This document shows positions 52,261 through 64,000 of a stretch of 64,000 bases of DNA, piece after piece. The notes under the pieces were generated by a model that made no database searches, was not told the DNA's origin, and worked only from the letters and a program-made list of their open reading frames with translations. The stretch comes from Actinomycetospora lutea (GTDB lineage Bacteria; Actinomycetota; Actinomycetes; Mycobacteriales; Pseudonocardiaceae). The stretch is taken from positions 23,464-87,463 of the forward strand of contig NZ_JAQZAL010000025.1 of NCBI RefSeq assembly GCF_028737205.1, given 5' to 3'. Within the stretch, counting starts at the first letter, position 1, and every line of letters starts with the position of its first letter. Made by a program: the position numbers and the translations under genes.

Positions 52261-52437
52261 GTGATCGTTCGCACCAGCAGCTTCTGCACGGACGGAAGCT
52301 GCGTCGGCGTGGCGCTCGATCAGGACGAGGTGCGGGTCGTCGACACCAAGTCGTCCGAGGCGTTGCGCTTCACGCCTGCGGAGTGGAGCGCGTTCGTCGC
52401 CGGCGTCAAGGCCGGCGAGTTCGACCTGCCGGGCTAG
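52261..52437 (+). CDS. DUF397 domain protein
   Basis: 58 residues, the whole length of a DUF397 domain (SSFCTDGSCVGVALDQDEV, RFTPAEWSAFVAGVKAGEFD). Partner of the XRE/DUF5753 regulator upstream; WhiJ/DUF397 pairs act as repressor and antagonist. Start GTG 52261, AAGGGG 6-10 bp before. Confidence 0.88.
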   Translation: MIVRTSSFCTDGSCVGVALDQDEVRVVDTKSSEALRFTPAEWSAFVAGVKAGEFDLPG

Positions 52438-52585
52438 AGCTGGTCGCGACGGTGTCGCGGCCCCGGTGGCGGGTCCCCCGCCCGATGGGGGATCCGCCGC
52501 CGGTCCGGCGGGGCGGACCGGCGAACCCGTGTCCCGGGGACACGGGTCGCCGATCACCGTCCGGCCCGCGCAGGCAAGATCTTGC

Positions 52586-54478
<1,893 letters not shown>

Positions 54479-54535
54479 TCAGACCCCGCCGCGGCGGCGA
54501 AGGAGCAGTCCGTGGACTGCGTGCGCGCGAGACAT
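54479..54535 (-). CDS. leuL: leuA leader peptide (attenuator)
   Basis: 18-codon ORF MSRAHAVHGLLLRRRGGV ending in TGA, with three consecutive leucine codons (CTG CTC CTT) followed by arginine codons. GGAG lies 4 bp before the ATG. It is 81 bp upstream of leuA and of the form described for leucine attenuation in actinobacteria, in which ribosome stalling at the Leu codons changes the leader RNA fold. The leader between also holds GC-rich complementary stretches, not mapped here. Confidence 0.65.
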   Translation of the reverse strand: MSRAHAVHGLLLRRRGGV

Positions 54536-54692
54536 CGCGCTCCACGGTAGACCCGCGTGACCTCGGCCCGGTACCCCGGGCGCCCGTCCGGGGCCGCGTT
54601 GACCTGCTGATCATGCCGGTGAGCAGCGAGGACGAACCGCTCGTGACACAGGTCGCAACCCTGGCTACCGACGGGTCACTTGGCGTGCCATC

Positions 54693-55061
54693 ATGACCCG
54701 CATGGCGCAGGATGCGAGCACGGACACCTCCGAACAGCGGCGTTCGCACACCGGAGAGGACCTGCGCGCGCTCACCCGTAAGGTCCTGACGGTTGCCGCC
54801 TCGGTGATCCGCATCCTGACCGTGCTCTTCGCGGCCATCCTGGTGATCCACGTGATCCTCTCGGTGGCCGGCGCGAACCCCGCCAACGGCATCACGATCT
54901 TCTTCAGCGACCTCGCGTCGAACCTCACGCTCGGCATCGGCGACCTGTTCATCCCCGCGAGCGAATCGCTGCGGATCATCCTCAACTTCGGTCTCGCGGC
55001 CGTCGTGTGGATCGTGATCGGGATCGTCGTGTCGAAGCTGCTCAACGCCATCGCGCCGTAG
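54693..55061 (+). CDS. Hypothetical membrane protein
   Basis: 122 residues with a polar start and two or three membrane helices (VIRILTVLFAAILVIHVILS, IILNFGLAAVVWIVIGIVVS). ATG 54693; ATG 54702 (MAQD) is an alternative. No ribosome-binding site is clear. Found upstream of aspartokinase; no role inferred. Confidence 0.6.
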   Translation: MTRMAQDASTDTSEQRRSHTGEDLRALTRKVLTVAASVIRILTVLFAAILVIHVILSVAGANPANGITIFFSDLASNLTLGIGDLFIPASESLRIILNFGLAAVVWIVIGIVVSKLLNAIAP

Positions 55062-55163
55062 GGACACCACGCGCCGGGAGTGGGGCTGCTCCCACCTCGT
55101 GACGGGTTCTGCCTCGGATAGGGTCGGCGTGATTCACCGACCAGGTCGTGGAGGTCCGTCGCG

Positions 55164-56429
<1,266 letters not shown>

Positions 56430-56469
56430 TGGGACACGAAGCGCAGCGAAACTGGACCGGGAGGACGCC

Positions 56470-57522
56470 GTGACCACACTCGCCATCGTCGGGGCCACCG
56501 GTGCGGTCGGCTCCGTCATGATCGACATCATCGACGCGCGCGAGAGCGTGCCGTGGAGCGAGATCCGGCTCATCGCCTCGCCCCGCTCGGCCGGCAAGCG
56601 CCTGCGGGTGCGCGGCGAGGAGATCGAGGTCGTCGCGCTCTCGCCCGACGCCTTCGACGGCGTCGACATCGCGATGTTCGACGTCCCCGACGCCGTGAGC
56701 GCCGAGTGGGCGCCGGTCGCGGTGGCCAAGGGCGCGATCGCGGTCGACAACTCCGGCGCCTTCCGCATGGACCCCGAGGTGCCGCTGGTGGTGCCCGAGG
56801 TCAACGCCGACAAGGCCCACGAGCGCCCCAAGGGCATCGTGTCCAACCCGAACTGCACGACGCTGTCGATGATGGCCGCGCTCGGTGCCCTGCACCGCGC
56901 GTTCGGGCTGCGCGAGCTCGTCGTCGCGAGCTACCAGGCGGCGTCCGGCGCGGGCCAGGAGGGCATCGACCGCCTGCAGTCGGAGCTCGCGGCCGTCGCG
57001 GGCAAGGGCGTCGGGCACCGGCGCGGGGACGTCGCCGAGGCGATCGCGTCGGCCGGTCTGTCGACCGAGTCGCCGTTCAACGCCCCGCTCGCGCTCAACG
57101 TGGTGCCGTTCGCCGGCTCGCTGCGCGACGGCGGCTGGACCTCCGAGGAGCTCAAGGTCCGCAACGAGTCGCGCAAGATCCTGGGGCTGCCCGACCTCAA
57201 GGTGTCGGCGACCTGCGTGCGCGTCCCGGTCGTCACCACGCACTCGCTGTCGGTCCACGCGACCTTCGACACCGAGGTCGACGTGGCCACCGCCCACCAG
57301 GTGTTCGCGGCCCAGCCGTCGATCGTGCTGGTCGACGAGCCGGAGGCGAAGCGCTTCCCGACGCCGGCCGACGTCGTCGGCGAGGACCCGACCTACGTGG
57401 GCCGCGTCCGCCAGGCGCTCGACTTCCCGAACACCCTCGACTTCTTCGTGTGCGGCGACAACCTGCGCAAGGGCGCGGCGCTGAACACCTACGAGATCGC
57501 CGAGGAGCTCGTCCGGAGCTGA
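56470..57522 (+). CDS. asd: Aspartate-semialdehyde dehydrogenase
   Basis: 350 residues: NADP-binding [19 protein letters not shown], active-site cysteine in [16 protein letters not shown] (SNPNCTT), and [15 protein letters not shown]. It reduces aspartyl phosphate to the semialdehyde, the step after Ask, with which it forms an operon. GTG 56470; GGGAGG at 56459-56464 is the ribosome-binding site. Confidence 0.95.
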   Translation: MTTLAIVGATGAVGSVMIDIIDARESVPWSEIRLIASPRSAGKRLRVRGEEIEVVALSPDAFDGVDIAMFDVPDAVSAEWAPVAVAKGAIAVDNSGAFRMDPEVPLVVPEVNADKAHERPKGIVSNPNCTTLSMMAALGALHRAFGLRELVVASYQAASGAGQEGIDRLQSELAAVAGKGVGHRRGDVAEAIASAGLSTESPFNAPLALNVVPFAGSLRDGGWTSEELKVRNESRKILGLPDLKVSATCVRVPVVTTHSLSVHATFDTEVDVATAHQVFAAQPSIVLVDEPEAKRFPTPADVVGEDPTYVGRVRQALDFPNTLDFFVCGDNLRKGAALNTYEIAEELVRS

Positions 57523-57545
57523 CCGACGTGACCCGGTTCCCCTTT

Positions 57546-57562
57546 TCTTGACCCGTTCCAGT
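57546..57562. promoter_or_regulatory. Candidate Fur/CatR-type operator before the Fur-like gene
   Basis: CTTGACCCGTTCCAGT matches the dps palindrome TTGGAACCGTTCCAA best in its right half (CCGTTCCA). It lies about 25 bp upstream of the Fur-like start, fitting autoregulation. Confidence 0.4.
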
Positions 57563-57584
57563 CTGGGTGGCAACGTGGGTCGAT

Positions 57585-58160
57585 ATGACGCCACCGACCG
57601 GTTCCCAGGACGACGCGGACCTCGCTCCGGTCGTGCCTGAGGCCGGACCGGCCCCGGACCCGCGCCACCACGTCGCCGACCCGCGGGCACGCCTGCGGGC
57701 CGCCGGCCTGCGGGTCACCGCGCCGCGTCAGGCGGTGCTCGGGGTCCTCGGCGAGTACCCGCACTCCACGGCCGAGACCGTGGCGTCGACGGTGCGCGCC
57801 CGTCTCGGGTCGGTGAGCACCCAGGCCGTGTACGACGTCCTCGCCGCCTGCGTGGACGCCGGCCTGGTGCGGCGGATCGAGCCGGCCGGCTCGGCCGCGC
57901 TGTACGAGACGCGGACCGGCGACAACCACCACCACGTGGTCTGCCGCTCGTGCGGCGCGACGGCCGACGTCGACTGCATCGTCGACCAGCGGCCGTGTCT
58001 GACCCCGTCGGACACCGGGGGCTTCGTCGTCGACGAGGCCGAGGTCGTCTTCTGGGGGACGTGCCCGACGTGCGTCGCGGCCGGAGCGGGTACTCGGGAA
58101 TCTCGGCGCGCCGTCCGCGGCGCCGTCGCGGTCCTGCACGAGAGCCCACCACCACGCTGA
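57585..58160 (+). CDS. furA: Fur-family peroxide/metal-responsive regulator (FurA/CatR-like)
   Basis: 191 residues: winged helix (LRAAGLRVTAPRQAVLGVLG, STQAVYDVLAACVDAGLV), the HHHVVCRSCG metal site (NHHHVVCRSCG, about 113-123) and a C-terminal CxxC (CPTC). Located 9 bp upstream of a catalase gene, as in furA-katG and catR-catA pairs, where the regulator represses the catalase until peroxide oxidises it. ATG 57585 is chosen; GTG 57567 would lie next to the operator. Confidence 0.9.
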   Translation: MTPPTGSQDDADLAPVVPEAGPAPDPRHHVADPRARLRAAGLRVTAPRQAVLGVLGEYPHSTAETVASTVRARLGSVSTQAVYDVLAACVDAGLVRRIEPAGSAALYETRTGDNHHHVVCRSCGATADVDCIVDQRPCLTPSDTGGFVVDEAEVVFWGTCPTCVAAGAGTRESRRAVRGAVAVLHESPPPR

Positions 58161-58169
58161 GAGGCGAAC

Positions 58170-59654
58170 GTGACCAATACGCATCGCTCCTACGCCACCG
58201 ATGACGCCGGGATCCCGGCGCCGAGCCACGAGTTCTCCGCCACGGTCGGGGCCAACGGTCCTCTGGTGCTCCAGGACCACTACCTGATCGAGCAGATGGC
58301 GAACTTCAACCGGGAGCGGATTCCCGAGCGTCAGCCGCACGCCAAGGGCAGCGGCGCGTTCGCCAAGTTCGAGGTCACGCAGGACGTCACCGCCTACACC
58401 AAGGCCGCCGTGTTCCAGCCCGGCGAGGTCACCGAGGGGATCATCCGGTTCTCGACGGTCGCCGGTGAGCGGGGCAGCCCCGACACCTGGCGCGACCCGC
58501 GCGGCTTCGCCCTCAAGCTGTGGACCCGCGAGGGCAACTGGGACATGGTCGGCAACAACACGCCGGTCTTCTTCATCCGCGACCCCATGAAGTTCCAGAA
58601 CTTCATCCGCTCGCAGAAGCGCCTGGCCCGCAACGGTCTGCGCGACCACGACATGCAGTGGGACTTCTGGACGCTGTCGCCGGAGTCGAAGCACCAGGTC
58701 ACCTGGCTGATGGGCGACCGCGGCCTGCCGCAGGACTGGCGCCATATGAACGGCTACGGCAGCCACACCTACATGTGGATCAACGCCGCCGGCGAGGAGT
58801 TCTGGGTGAAGTACCACTTCATCTCGGACCAGGGCGTGGAGTGCCTGACCCAGGAGGAGGGCGACCGCCTCGCCGGGGCGGACGCCGACTACCACCAGCG
58901 CGACCTCTACGAGGCCATCGAGCGCGGCGACTTCCCGAGCTGGACCCTCAAGGTGCAGATCATGCCCTTCGAGGACGCCAAGACCTACCGGTTCAACCCG
59001 TTCGACCTGACCAAGGTGTGGCCGCACGGCGACTACCCCCTGCAGGAGGTCGGGACGCTGACGCTGAACCGCAACCCGGTCGACTACCACACCGAGATCG
59101 AGCAGGTCGCGTTCGAGCCGAACAACCAGCCCCCGGGGCTCGGGCTCTCGCCGGACAAGATGTTGCTGGCCCGCGGGTTCTCCTACGCGGACGCGCACCG
59201 CGCCCGCCTCGGGGTGAACTACAAGCAGATCCCGGTGAACGCGCCGCAGGGCACCGAGGCCCACCCGTACACGGTGGCCGGCGCCATGCGCGTCGTGAAC
59301 GCGCCGGACCCGGTCTACGCGCCGAACACCAAGGGCGGCCCGCAGACGACCGAGACCATCCAGCCGCCCTCGTGGTACTCCGACGGGGAGATCCAGCGCC
59401 TCGCCTACGTCGCGCACCCGGAGGACACCGACGAGGTCCAGGCCCGCACGATGATGCTCGAGGTCTGGGACGACGCCGCGCGCGACCGCTTCGTCGAGAA
59501 CGTCTCCGGCCACCTGTCGGCGGGCGTCGGCGACGATGTCCTGGCCCGCGCGTTCGACTACTGGAAGTCGATCGACGAGGGCATGGGGCAGCGCGTCGAG
59601 GACCGCGTCCGCGAGCTCACCGGCAAGCAGGACAAGGTGCTCAGCCAGAGCTAG
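58170..59654 (+). CDS. katA: Catalase (haem, monofunctional)
   Basis: 494-residue small-subunit catalase. The distal site ([20 protein letters not shown] with catalytic His), [19 protein letters not shown] with the Asn, and proximal haem ligand region [21 protein letters not shown] are present. It degrades H2O2 in the cytoplasm. GTG 58170, GAGAGG 7 bp upstream. Cotranscribed with the Fur-like gene; Dps follows under its own promoter. Confidence 0.96.
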   Translation: MTNTHRSYATDDAGIPAPSHEFSATVGANGPLVLQDHYLIEQMANFNRERIPERQPHAKGSGAFAKFEVTQDVTAYTKAAVFQPGEVTEGIIRFSTVAGERGSPDTWRDPRGFALKLWTREGNWDMVGNNTPVFFIRDPMKFQNFIRSQKRLARNGLRDHDMQWDFWTLSPESKHQVTWLMGDRGLPQDWRHMNGYGSHTYMWINAAGEEFWVKYHFISDQGVECLTQEEGDRLAGADADYHQRDLYEAIERGDFPSWTLKVQIMPFEDAKTYRFNPFDLTKVWPHGDYPLQEVGTLTLNRNPVDYHTEIEQVAFEPNNQPPGLGLSPDKMLLARGFSYADAHRARLGVNYKQIPVNAPQGTEAHPYTVAGAMRVVNAPDPVYAPNTKGGPQTTETIQPPSWYSDGEIQRLAYVAHPEDTDEVQARTMMLEVWDDAARDRFVENVSGHLSAGVGDDVLARAFDYWKSIDEGMGQRVEDRVRELTGKQDKVLSQS

Positions 59655-59745
59655 TCCCTGAGCCCAGCCTCACCTCACGCGGCCCGTCTCACACCCCGAG
59701 ACGGGCCGCGTGGTGGTTTTCGGGCCCGTCGAGGGGCATCCTAGA

Positions 59746-59760
59746 TTGGAACCGTTCCAA
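59746..59760. promoter_or_regulatory. Perfect palindromic operator in the dps promoter
   Basis: TTGGAACCGTTCCAA, a perfect 15-bp palindrome (7-1-7), 28 bp upstream of the Dps start. Its half-site CGTTCCA recurs in front of the Fur-like gene; likely bound by that regulator so that catalase and Dps respond together. Confidence 0.6.
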
Positions 59761-59787
59761 ACAACGGTAGCGAAGGAGCTGTACGGC

Positions 59788-60267
59788 ATGGCCACCACGA
59801 ACCCCATCACCAGCCCGCTCTCCGACGACGCCCAGCAGACCGTCGGCACGGTGCTCCAGGACTCGCTCGTCGACTACGTCGACCTGTCGCTGACCGCCAA
59901 GCAGTGGCACTGGAACGTCGTCGGCACCAACTTCCGCGAGGCGCACCTGCACCTCGACGAGCTGGTCGACCTCGCGCGCACCTACGCCGACGAGGTCGCC
60001 GAGCGCGCCGCCGCGCTGGGTGTGTCGCCCGACGGGCGCTCCGAGACCGTCGCCAAGAGCAGCGGCCTGCCCACCACCGACGAGGGGTGGCGCAAGGTCG
60101 AGGACGTCAACCAGGCCGTCGTCGCGACCCTGGCGACGCTCATCGCGCGCATGCGCGAGCGCATCGCGGTCACCGACGAGCCGGACCCGGTGACCCAGGA
60201 CCTGCTCATCGCCCACACGGCGAAGCTCGAGGAGGCCCACTGGATGTGGCAGGCCAAGACGGTCTGA
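59788..60267 (+). CDS. dps: Dps/ferritin-like DNA-protection protein
   Basis: 159 residues, four-helix bundle. Ferroxidase residues are visible in LTAKQWHWNVVGTNFREAHLH LDELVD (His, His and Asp/Glu across the dimer). It stores iron and removes peroxide in the cytoplasm. ATG 59788 with AAGGAG 9 bp upstream. Follows catalase; palindromic operator upstream. Confidence 0.94.
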   Translation: MATTNPITSPLSDDAQQTVGTVLQDSLVDYVDLSLTAKQWHWNVVGTNFREAHLHLDELVDLARTYADEVAERAAALGVSPDGRSETVAKSSGLPTTDEGWRKVEDVNQAVVATLATLIARMRERIAVTDEPDPVTQDLLIAHTAKLEEAHWMWQAKTV

Positions 60268-60287
60268 GCCACGCGGGTCACCCGTTG

Positions 60288-60342
60288 CTGAGCGAAGGGC
60301 CCCTCCGGTCGAACTAGTCGACCGAAGGGGCCCTTCGCTCAG
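60288..60342. terminator. Strong bidirectional hairpin terminator
   Basis: 25-bp stem beginning CTGAGCGAAGGGCCCC with a single G-U type mismatch and 5-nt loop, between convergent dps and the S9 peptidase gene. Confidence 0.92.
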
Positions 60343-60362
60343 AACCCGGCCGCCCGCCGCGC

Positions 60363-62231
60363 TCAGGCCGGTACCGGCAGACCGAGGGCCTCGCGGGCGA
60401 AGGCGATCTCGGCGACGGTGTGCGCGAGCGTCTCGGCGACGACGAGCGAGCCGTGGCCTGCGTCGTAGCGCACCATCGCGTAGGGCACCTCGCGCTCGTC
60501 GAGGGCGTCGAGGTAGTTGTCGATCTGGCGGATGGGGCAGCGCGGGTCGTTCTCGCCGGCCAGGACGAGTACCGGCGCGCGGACGGCGTCGACCCAGGTC
60601 AGCGGCGAGGCCTCGCGGTAGCGGTCGGGCACCTCGTCGGGTGCGCCGCCGAACAGCGAGCGGTCGAACGCGCGCAGCGGCTCCATCTCGTCCTCGTAGG
60701 CGGCGAGGTAGTCGGCGACGGGCACGCCCGCGCACCCGACCGCCCAGCGCTCGGGCTGGCGGCCCAGGCCCAGGAGCGTCAGGTAGCCGCCCCACGACCA
60801 GCCCTCGAGCACGCAGGCGGCGGGGTCGGCGAGCCCCGTGGACACGGCCCAGTCGTGCACGGCGGCGATGTCCTCGAGCTCCGTGGTGCCGGGGCGTCCC
60901 TCGATGGCGTCGCGCCACGCCGACCCGTAGCCCGACGAGCCGCGGTAGTTCACGTGCACCACCGCGAAGCCCGCGTCGACCCACACCGCGCGCACCGGGG
61001 ACCAGCGGTCCTCGTCGGCCGCCTGGGGCCCGCCGTGGATCATGAAGACGGTCGGGACCGGGCCCGTGGTGCCCTTCGGGCGGGTCCACAGGGCGTGCAC
61101 CGCCCCGGCCGGGCCGTCGACCCAGGCGTCGTCGAGCGCCACCGACGGCGCGGGCCGGTCGCCGGGCGGGGCGAGCAGCTCGGTGTCGGTGCCGTCGGGG
61201 CGCAGCGCGCGCACCGACGACGGATACGCCGCCGACGACCAGCCGTACTCGACGGTGCCGTCGGGGCGCACGTCGGCGCCGCCCACGGAGCCGGGCGCGG
61301 TGGGGAGGTCGGTGAGCTCGCCGGTCGCGAGGTCGTAGCGGTGCAGCGTCGTGCGGCCCGCCCGCGTGTGGGCGACGAGCAGGGCGGAGGCGTCCGGGTA
61401 GAAGCCGGCGGTGAGGTCGCCGGGCAGGTCGATCGCCACCTCGGTCTCGGTGTCGGCGGCGAGGTCCCAGATCAGGAGCTCGTCGCGGCCGCGGCGCTCG
61501 TGGCCGACGAGCAGGCGCTGGTCGCCCTCGACCGGCGCGAACTCGAGGGGGTCGAGGCCTCGTCCCTGACCATCGGGCCCCTCGCCGTCGTGGCGCTCGC
61601 CCACGACCGCGCCGTCGGCGAGGCGCAGCACGCGGATCGCGGGGTGCCGCGAGTCGCCGTGCTCGGCGTGCGAGATGGCCAGCAGCGTCTCGTCGCGCGA
61701 GAGCGCGCCGATCCCCGCGTCCTCGGTGTGGGTGTAGACGACGCGCGCCTCGGCCCCGTCCTCGCTGACGGCGAGCGTCGACCCGTCGTCGGTCGACCAG
61801 CCGACGGCGACCGTGCGGCGTCCGAGCTCGAGCCCGGCGGGATAGCCCGGTGCCGCGCCGGCGATCGCGGGCGCCGCGTCCCCGCCCTCGAACGGCTCGC
61901 AGACCCAGACCCCGAACTCGTCGCCGTCGGTGTCGTCGAACCACCAGATCGCGGTGCCGTCGGTGCTCGCGGCGCCGCCGCGGGTGCCCTGCGGGCGGTC
62001 GGTGACGCGCCGGTGGGTGTCGCTCGCGCGGTCCCAGGCGTAGATCTCCCAGGTCCCCGTGGCGTTCGACGAGTAGACGCTGCGGTCCGGGGCGTCGCGG
62101 GCCCAGTCGGGCACCGAGACCCGCGCCGCGGTGAAGCGGCCCCGCCACCGTGCCTCGGCCGCGGGGTCGGCGAACAGGGCATCGGGGATCTCCGGGGCCG
62201 GGTCCGAGCGGCGCGGCGAGGTCGGGGTCAT
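60363..62231 (-). CDS. S9 family (prolyl oligopeptidase-like) peptidase
   Basis: 622 residues: beta-propeller (about 40-370) and hydrolase domain with nucleophile EGWSWGGYLT, Asp in AGENDPRCPI and His in YDAGHGSLV; VFMIHGGPQAADEDRW precedes. It is a dipeptidyl or acylaminoacyl-type peptidase, cytoplasmic. ATG 62231. Second S9 gene of the window. Confidence 0.92.
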   Translation of the reverse strand: MTPTSPRRSDPAPEIPDALFADPAAEARWRGRFTAARVSVPDWARDAPDRSVYSSNATGTWEIYAWDRASDTHRRVTDRPQGTRGGAASTDGTAIWWFDDTDGDEFGVWVCEPFEGGDAAPAIAGAAPGYPAGLELGRRTVAVGWSTDDGSTLAVSEDGAEARVVYTHTEDAGIGALSRDETLLAISHAEHGDSRHPAIRVLRLADGAVVGERHDGEGPDGQGRGLDPLEFAPVEGDQRLLVGHERRGRDELLIWDLAADTETEVAIDLPGDLTAGFYPDASALLVAHTRAGRTTLHRYDLATGELTDLPTAPGSVGGADVRPDGTVEYGWSSAAYPSSVRALRPDGTDTELLAPPGDRPAPSVALDDAWVDGPAGAVHALWTRPKGTTGPVPTVFMIHGGPQAADEDRWSPVRAVWVDAGFAVVHVNYRGSSGYGSAWRDAIEGRPGTTELEDIAAVHDWAVSTGLADPAACVLEGWSWGGYLTLLGLGRQPERWAVGCAGVPVADYLAAYEDEMEPLRAFDRSLFGGAPDEVPDRYREASPLTWVDAVRAPVLVLAGENDPRCPIRQIDNYLDALDEREVPYAMVRYDAGHGSLVVAETLAHTVAEIAFAREALGLPVPA

Positions 62232-62289
62232 GCCCGGATCCTGCCTGGCGGGGTGCCGCAACGACGGTGTGGAGGGGTCGTGGGCGAGG

Positions 62290-63135
62290 ATGGTCACGGG
62301 GGGAGGGACCGTGGACGATCTGTATCCCGCCGAGAAGATCGGCGAGGACGACGAGGAGACGCCGCCGAACATGGCGCGCGTGTTCGACTTCAACCTCGGC
62401 GGCACCGAGAACCTGGAGGTCGACCGGGAGTTCGCCGCCGAGGTCGACGCCGTCATGCCGGGCATGAACGCGCTGTGCCGCGGCCACCGGCGGTTCTCCG
62501 CGGCCGTGGTCGACCACTGGTGCGCCGAGGGGATCGACCAGTTCCTCGAGCTGGGGTCCGGCCTGCCGACCGTCGACCACGTGCACACCCGGGCCCGGCG
62601 CGCGCACCCCGGGGCGCGGGTCACCTACGTCGACCGGGACCGCCGCACCGTCGCCCACGCCCGGCGCCTGCTCGACGGCGAGGAGGGCGTGGCGGTCCTG
62701 CACGCCGACGTCGGGGACGCCGCGGAGGTGCTCGCCGCGCCGGAGGTCCGCGACGTCCTAGACCTCTCGCGCCCGGTCGGCGTGCTCGCCGTCGGCGTCC
62801 TGCACTACCTGCACGACGACGCGGCCGCCGCCCGGGCCGTGCGCGTGTACGCCGACGCGCTCGCGCCCGGCAGCGGCCTGGCCGTCTCGCACCTGACGTC
62901 GAGGGCGCGGCCCGACATCCACGAGTGGGCCACCATGAACCACGGCGGCTGGAGCTACGCGCCGCGGCTGCGCGAGCCGGGGGACATGGCCCCGTGGCTC
63001 GAGGGGTTCACCGTCGTCGGGCCCGGGTGGGTCTCGGCGCCGCACTGGCGCGCCGACGGCGAGGTTCCCGGACCGGACGCCACGGCGAGCGGGCTGTGGG
63101 GTGTGGTCGCGCGGCGGGTCGTCGCCCGGGGATGA
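62290..63135 (+). CDS. DUF574 / SAM-dependent methyltransferase family protein
   Basis: 281 residues matching the actinobacterial Methyltransf_19 (DUF574) group: PNMARVFDFNLGGTENLEVD, FLELGSGLPTVDHVHTRAR (SAM-binding GxG), VLAVGVLHYLHDD. Methylation target unknown. ATG 62290 (GGCGAGG before it); GTG 62311 possible. Confidence 0.85.
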   Translation: MVTGGGTVDDLYPAEKIGEDDEETPPNMARVFDFNLGGTENLEVDREFAAEVDAVMPGMNALCRGHRRFSAAVVDHWCAEGIDQFLELGSGLPTVDHVHTRARRAHPGARVTYVDRDRRTVAHARRLLDGEEGVAVLHADVGDAAEVLAAPEVRDVLDLSRPVGVLAVGVLHYLHDDAAAARAVRVYADALAPGSGLAVSHLTSRARPDIHEWATMNHGGWSYAPRLREPGDMAPWLEGFTVVGPGWVSAPHWRADGEVPGPDATASGLWGVVARRVVARG

Positions 63136-63142
63136 TCGGCCC

Positions 63143-63871
63143 GTGATCGCGACCCAGCGCCACGGAGACGTCCACGAGATCCGTCTCGACCGGACCGAGC
63201 GCCGCAACGCCCTCGACACCGCGCACTGCCGCGACCTGCACGCCGCGGTCGACGCGGCCGTCGCCGACGGGGCCCGGGTGCTCGTGGTGACCGGCGAGGG
63301 CACCGCCTTCTGCTCCGGCGCCGACCTCGACACCGTCGGCGACGACGACTTCCTCGCCGCGCTCTACGGCATGCTGCACCGGCTCGTGGAGCTGCCCGTG
63401 CCGGTGGTCGCCGCGGTGCACGGGCCGGCGATCGGCGCCGGGACGCAGCTCGCGCTGGCCGCGGACCTGCGGGTCTGCGCCGAGGCCGCCGTGTTCGGCC
63501 TGCCGACCGCCGCCCTCGGGCTCGCCGTCGACCCCTGGACGATCCGCCGGCTCGCGCTGGTCGCGGGCGGCGGCGCGGCTCGGCGGCTGCTGCTCGCCTG
63601 CGAGCGCCTCGACCACGACGCGGCCCGCGCCGCCGGGCTCGTCGACCGCGTCGGCGACCGCGACACCGCGCTGGCCTGGGCGGGCGAGATCGCGGCCCTC
63701 GCCCCGCTGACGCTCGCCTACAACAAGCTCGCCGTCGCCCGCCTGCTCGAGGACGCGCCGGTGCCCGACGAGGTCGCCGCGGCGTTCGACGCCTGCTGGG
63801 CGAGCGAGGACCTCGCCGAGGGCCGCCGCGCGCGCGAGGAGAAGCGCGCGCCGGACTTCCGGGGTCGTTAG
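63143..63871 (+). CDS. Enoyl-CoA hydratase/isomerase family protein
   Basis: 242-residue crotonase-fold protein: TGEGTAFCSGADLDTVGDDD (oxyanion hole), VVAAVHGPAIGAGTQLALAA (second oxyanion strand), and LPTAALGLAVDPWTIRRLAL. In true hydratases the catalytic pair is Glu-Glu; here the second position region reads GLAVDPW, so the exact reaction is uncertain. GTG 63143, 8 bp after the methyltransferase stop. The 129 bp after it to the window end show nothing recognisable. Confidence 0.85.
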   Translation: MIATQRHGDVHEIRLDRTERRNALDTAHCRDLHAAVDAAVADGARVLVVTGEGTAFCSGADLDTVGDDDFLAALYGMLHRLVELPVPVVAAVHGPAIGAGTQLALAADLRVCAEAAVFGLPTAALGLAVDPWTIRRLALVAGGGAARRLLLACERLDHDAARAAGLVDRVGDRDTALAWAGEIAALAPLTLAYNKLAVARLLEDAPVPDEVAAAFDACWASEDLAEGRRAREEKRAPDFRGR

Positions 63872-64000
63872 CCGCCGAAGCGACGGCCCAGGCCCGTCCC
63901 GCTCCTCCGTCGCGTGACGGGCAGATCGCCGGCGGAGGGGCGTCTAGCTGTCGTGACCCGAGACGTTGTGTGCGGCGGCGTGTCGGGTTGATCGAGGGAG

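Noticed and set aside
59689..62703. Long minus-strand open frame covering dps and the S9 peptidase
   Set aside because: Out of frame with the peptidase; Arg/Pro/Ala-rich translation without motifs.
63872..64000. Terminal 129 bp
   Set aside because: No gene, RNA or clear hairpin recognised; may hold the promoter of a gene beyond the window.

Overview
The window is very GC-rich chromosomal DNA from an actinobacterium. Third codon positions are almost all G or C, GTG starts are common, and stop/start overlaps of the GTGA and ATGA kind are frequent. The gene set (Ku, DUF222/HNH protein with an SOS box, XRE/DUF397 pair, LCP protein, MftD-like dehydrogenase, split tatA/tatC/tatB, DUF574 methyltransferase, FurA/catalase) fits the Pseudonocardiales (Pseudonocardia or Actinomycetospora-like), but the genus is an inference. 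I see no prophage, insertion sequence, integrase or CRISPR array.

Layout. 1-1952: one-carbon folate genes (fhs end, cyclodeaminase) and an asparaginase, then a LuxR-type regulator. 2690-7187: cobalamin riboswitch, a small unknown gene, cobC-like aminotransferase, a fused bluB-cobT gene and a cysG-type siroheme/cobalamin methyltransferase, all joined by 4-bp overlaps. 7209-13859: Nei-like glycosylase, actin-fold ATPase, P450, and an SDR plus Baeyer-Villiger monooxygenase divergent from a TetR regulator with twin operators. 14052-19514: LCP protein, lipoprotein beta-propeller, DJ-1/PfpI protein, copper chaperone, Ku, and a ligase-like protein that lacks the catalytic lysine. 19543-25061: SOS-controlled DUF222/HNH protein, tyrA, M20 amidohydrolase, tadA and its partner gene, tRNA-Ser(CGA). 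25155-31573: MftD-like enzyme, LacI regulator, ECF sigma/anti-sigma pair, then a ligase-like/LytS-type histidine kinase fusion and a 34-residue exported peptide.

31755-37066: DUF429 protein and a five-gene unit iorB-iorA-tatA-tatC-tatB in which a Tat-exported molybdenum hydroxylase is encoded with a full Tat translocase. 37306-42489: two Gfo/Idh/MocA dehydrogenases, an F420-type oxidoreductase, a ROK regulator, a DUF2993 protein. 42729-50825: acidic hypothetical protein, tRNA-Ser(GGA), SRP RNA, dnaX, two frame-broken genes (glycosyltransferase, EamA-like transporter), S9 peptidase, ybaB, recR. 50830-57522: small membrane protein, XRE/DUF397 pair, leuA with an attenuator-type leader peptide, aspartokinase and aspartate-semialdehyde dehydrogenase. 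57585-63871: Fur-type regulator, catalase and Dps (a peroxide module with a shared operator motif), a second S9 peptidase, DUF574 methyltransferase and an enoyl-CoA hydratase.

The most unusual items are (i) the fusion at 29666-31414 of a complete but catalytically degenerate ATP-dependent DNA ligase core (adenylation plus OB fold) to a LytS-type histidine kinase, with a second degenerate ligase module divergent from ku at 18789-19514; (ii) a roughly 50-bp sequence family present five times in short intergenic gaps (960, 10527, 24455, 43863, 50160), including just upstream of dnaX, recR and tadA; and (iii) the linked Tat translocase and Tat substrate.
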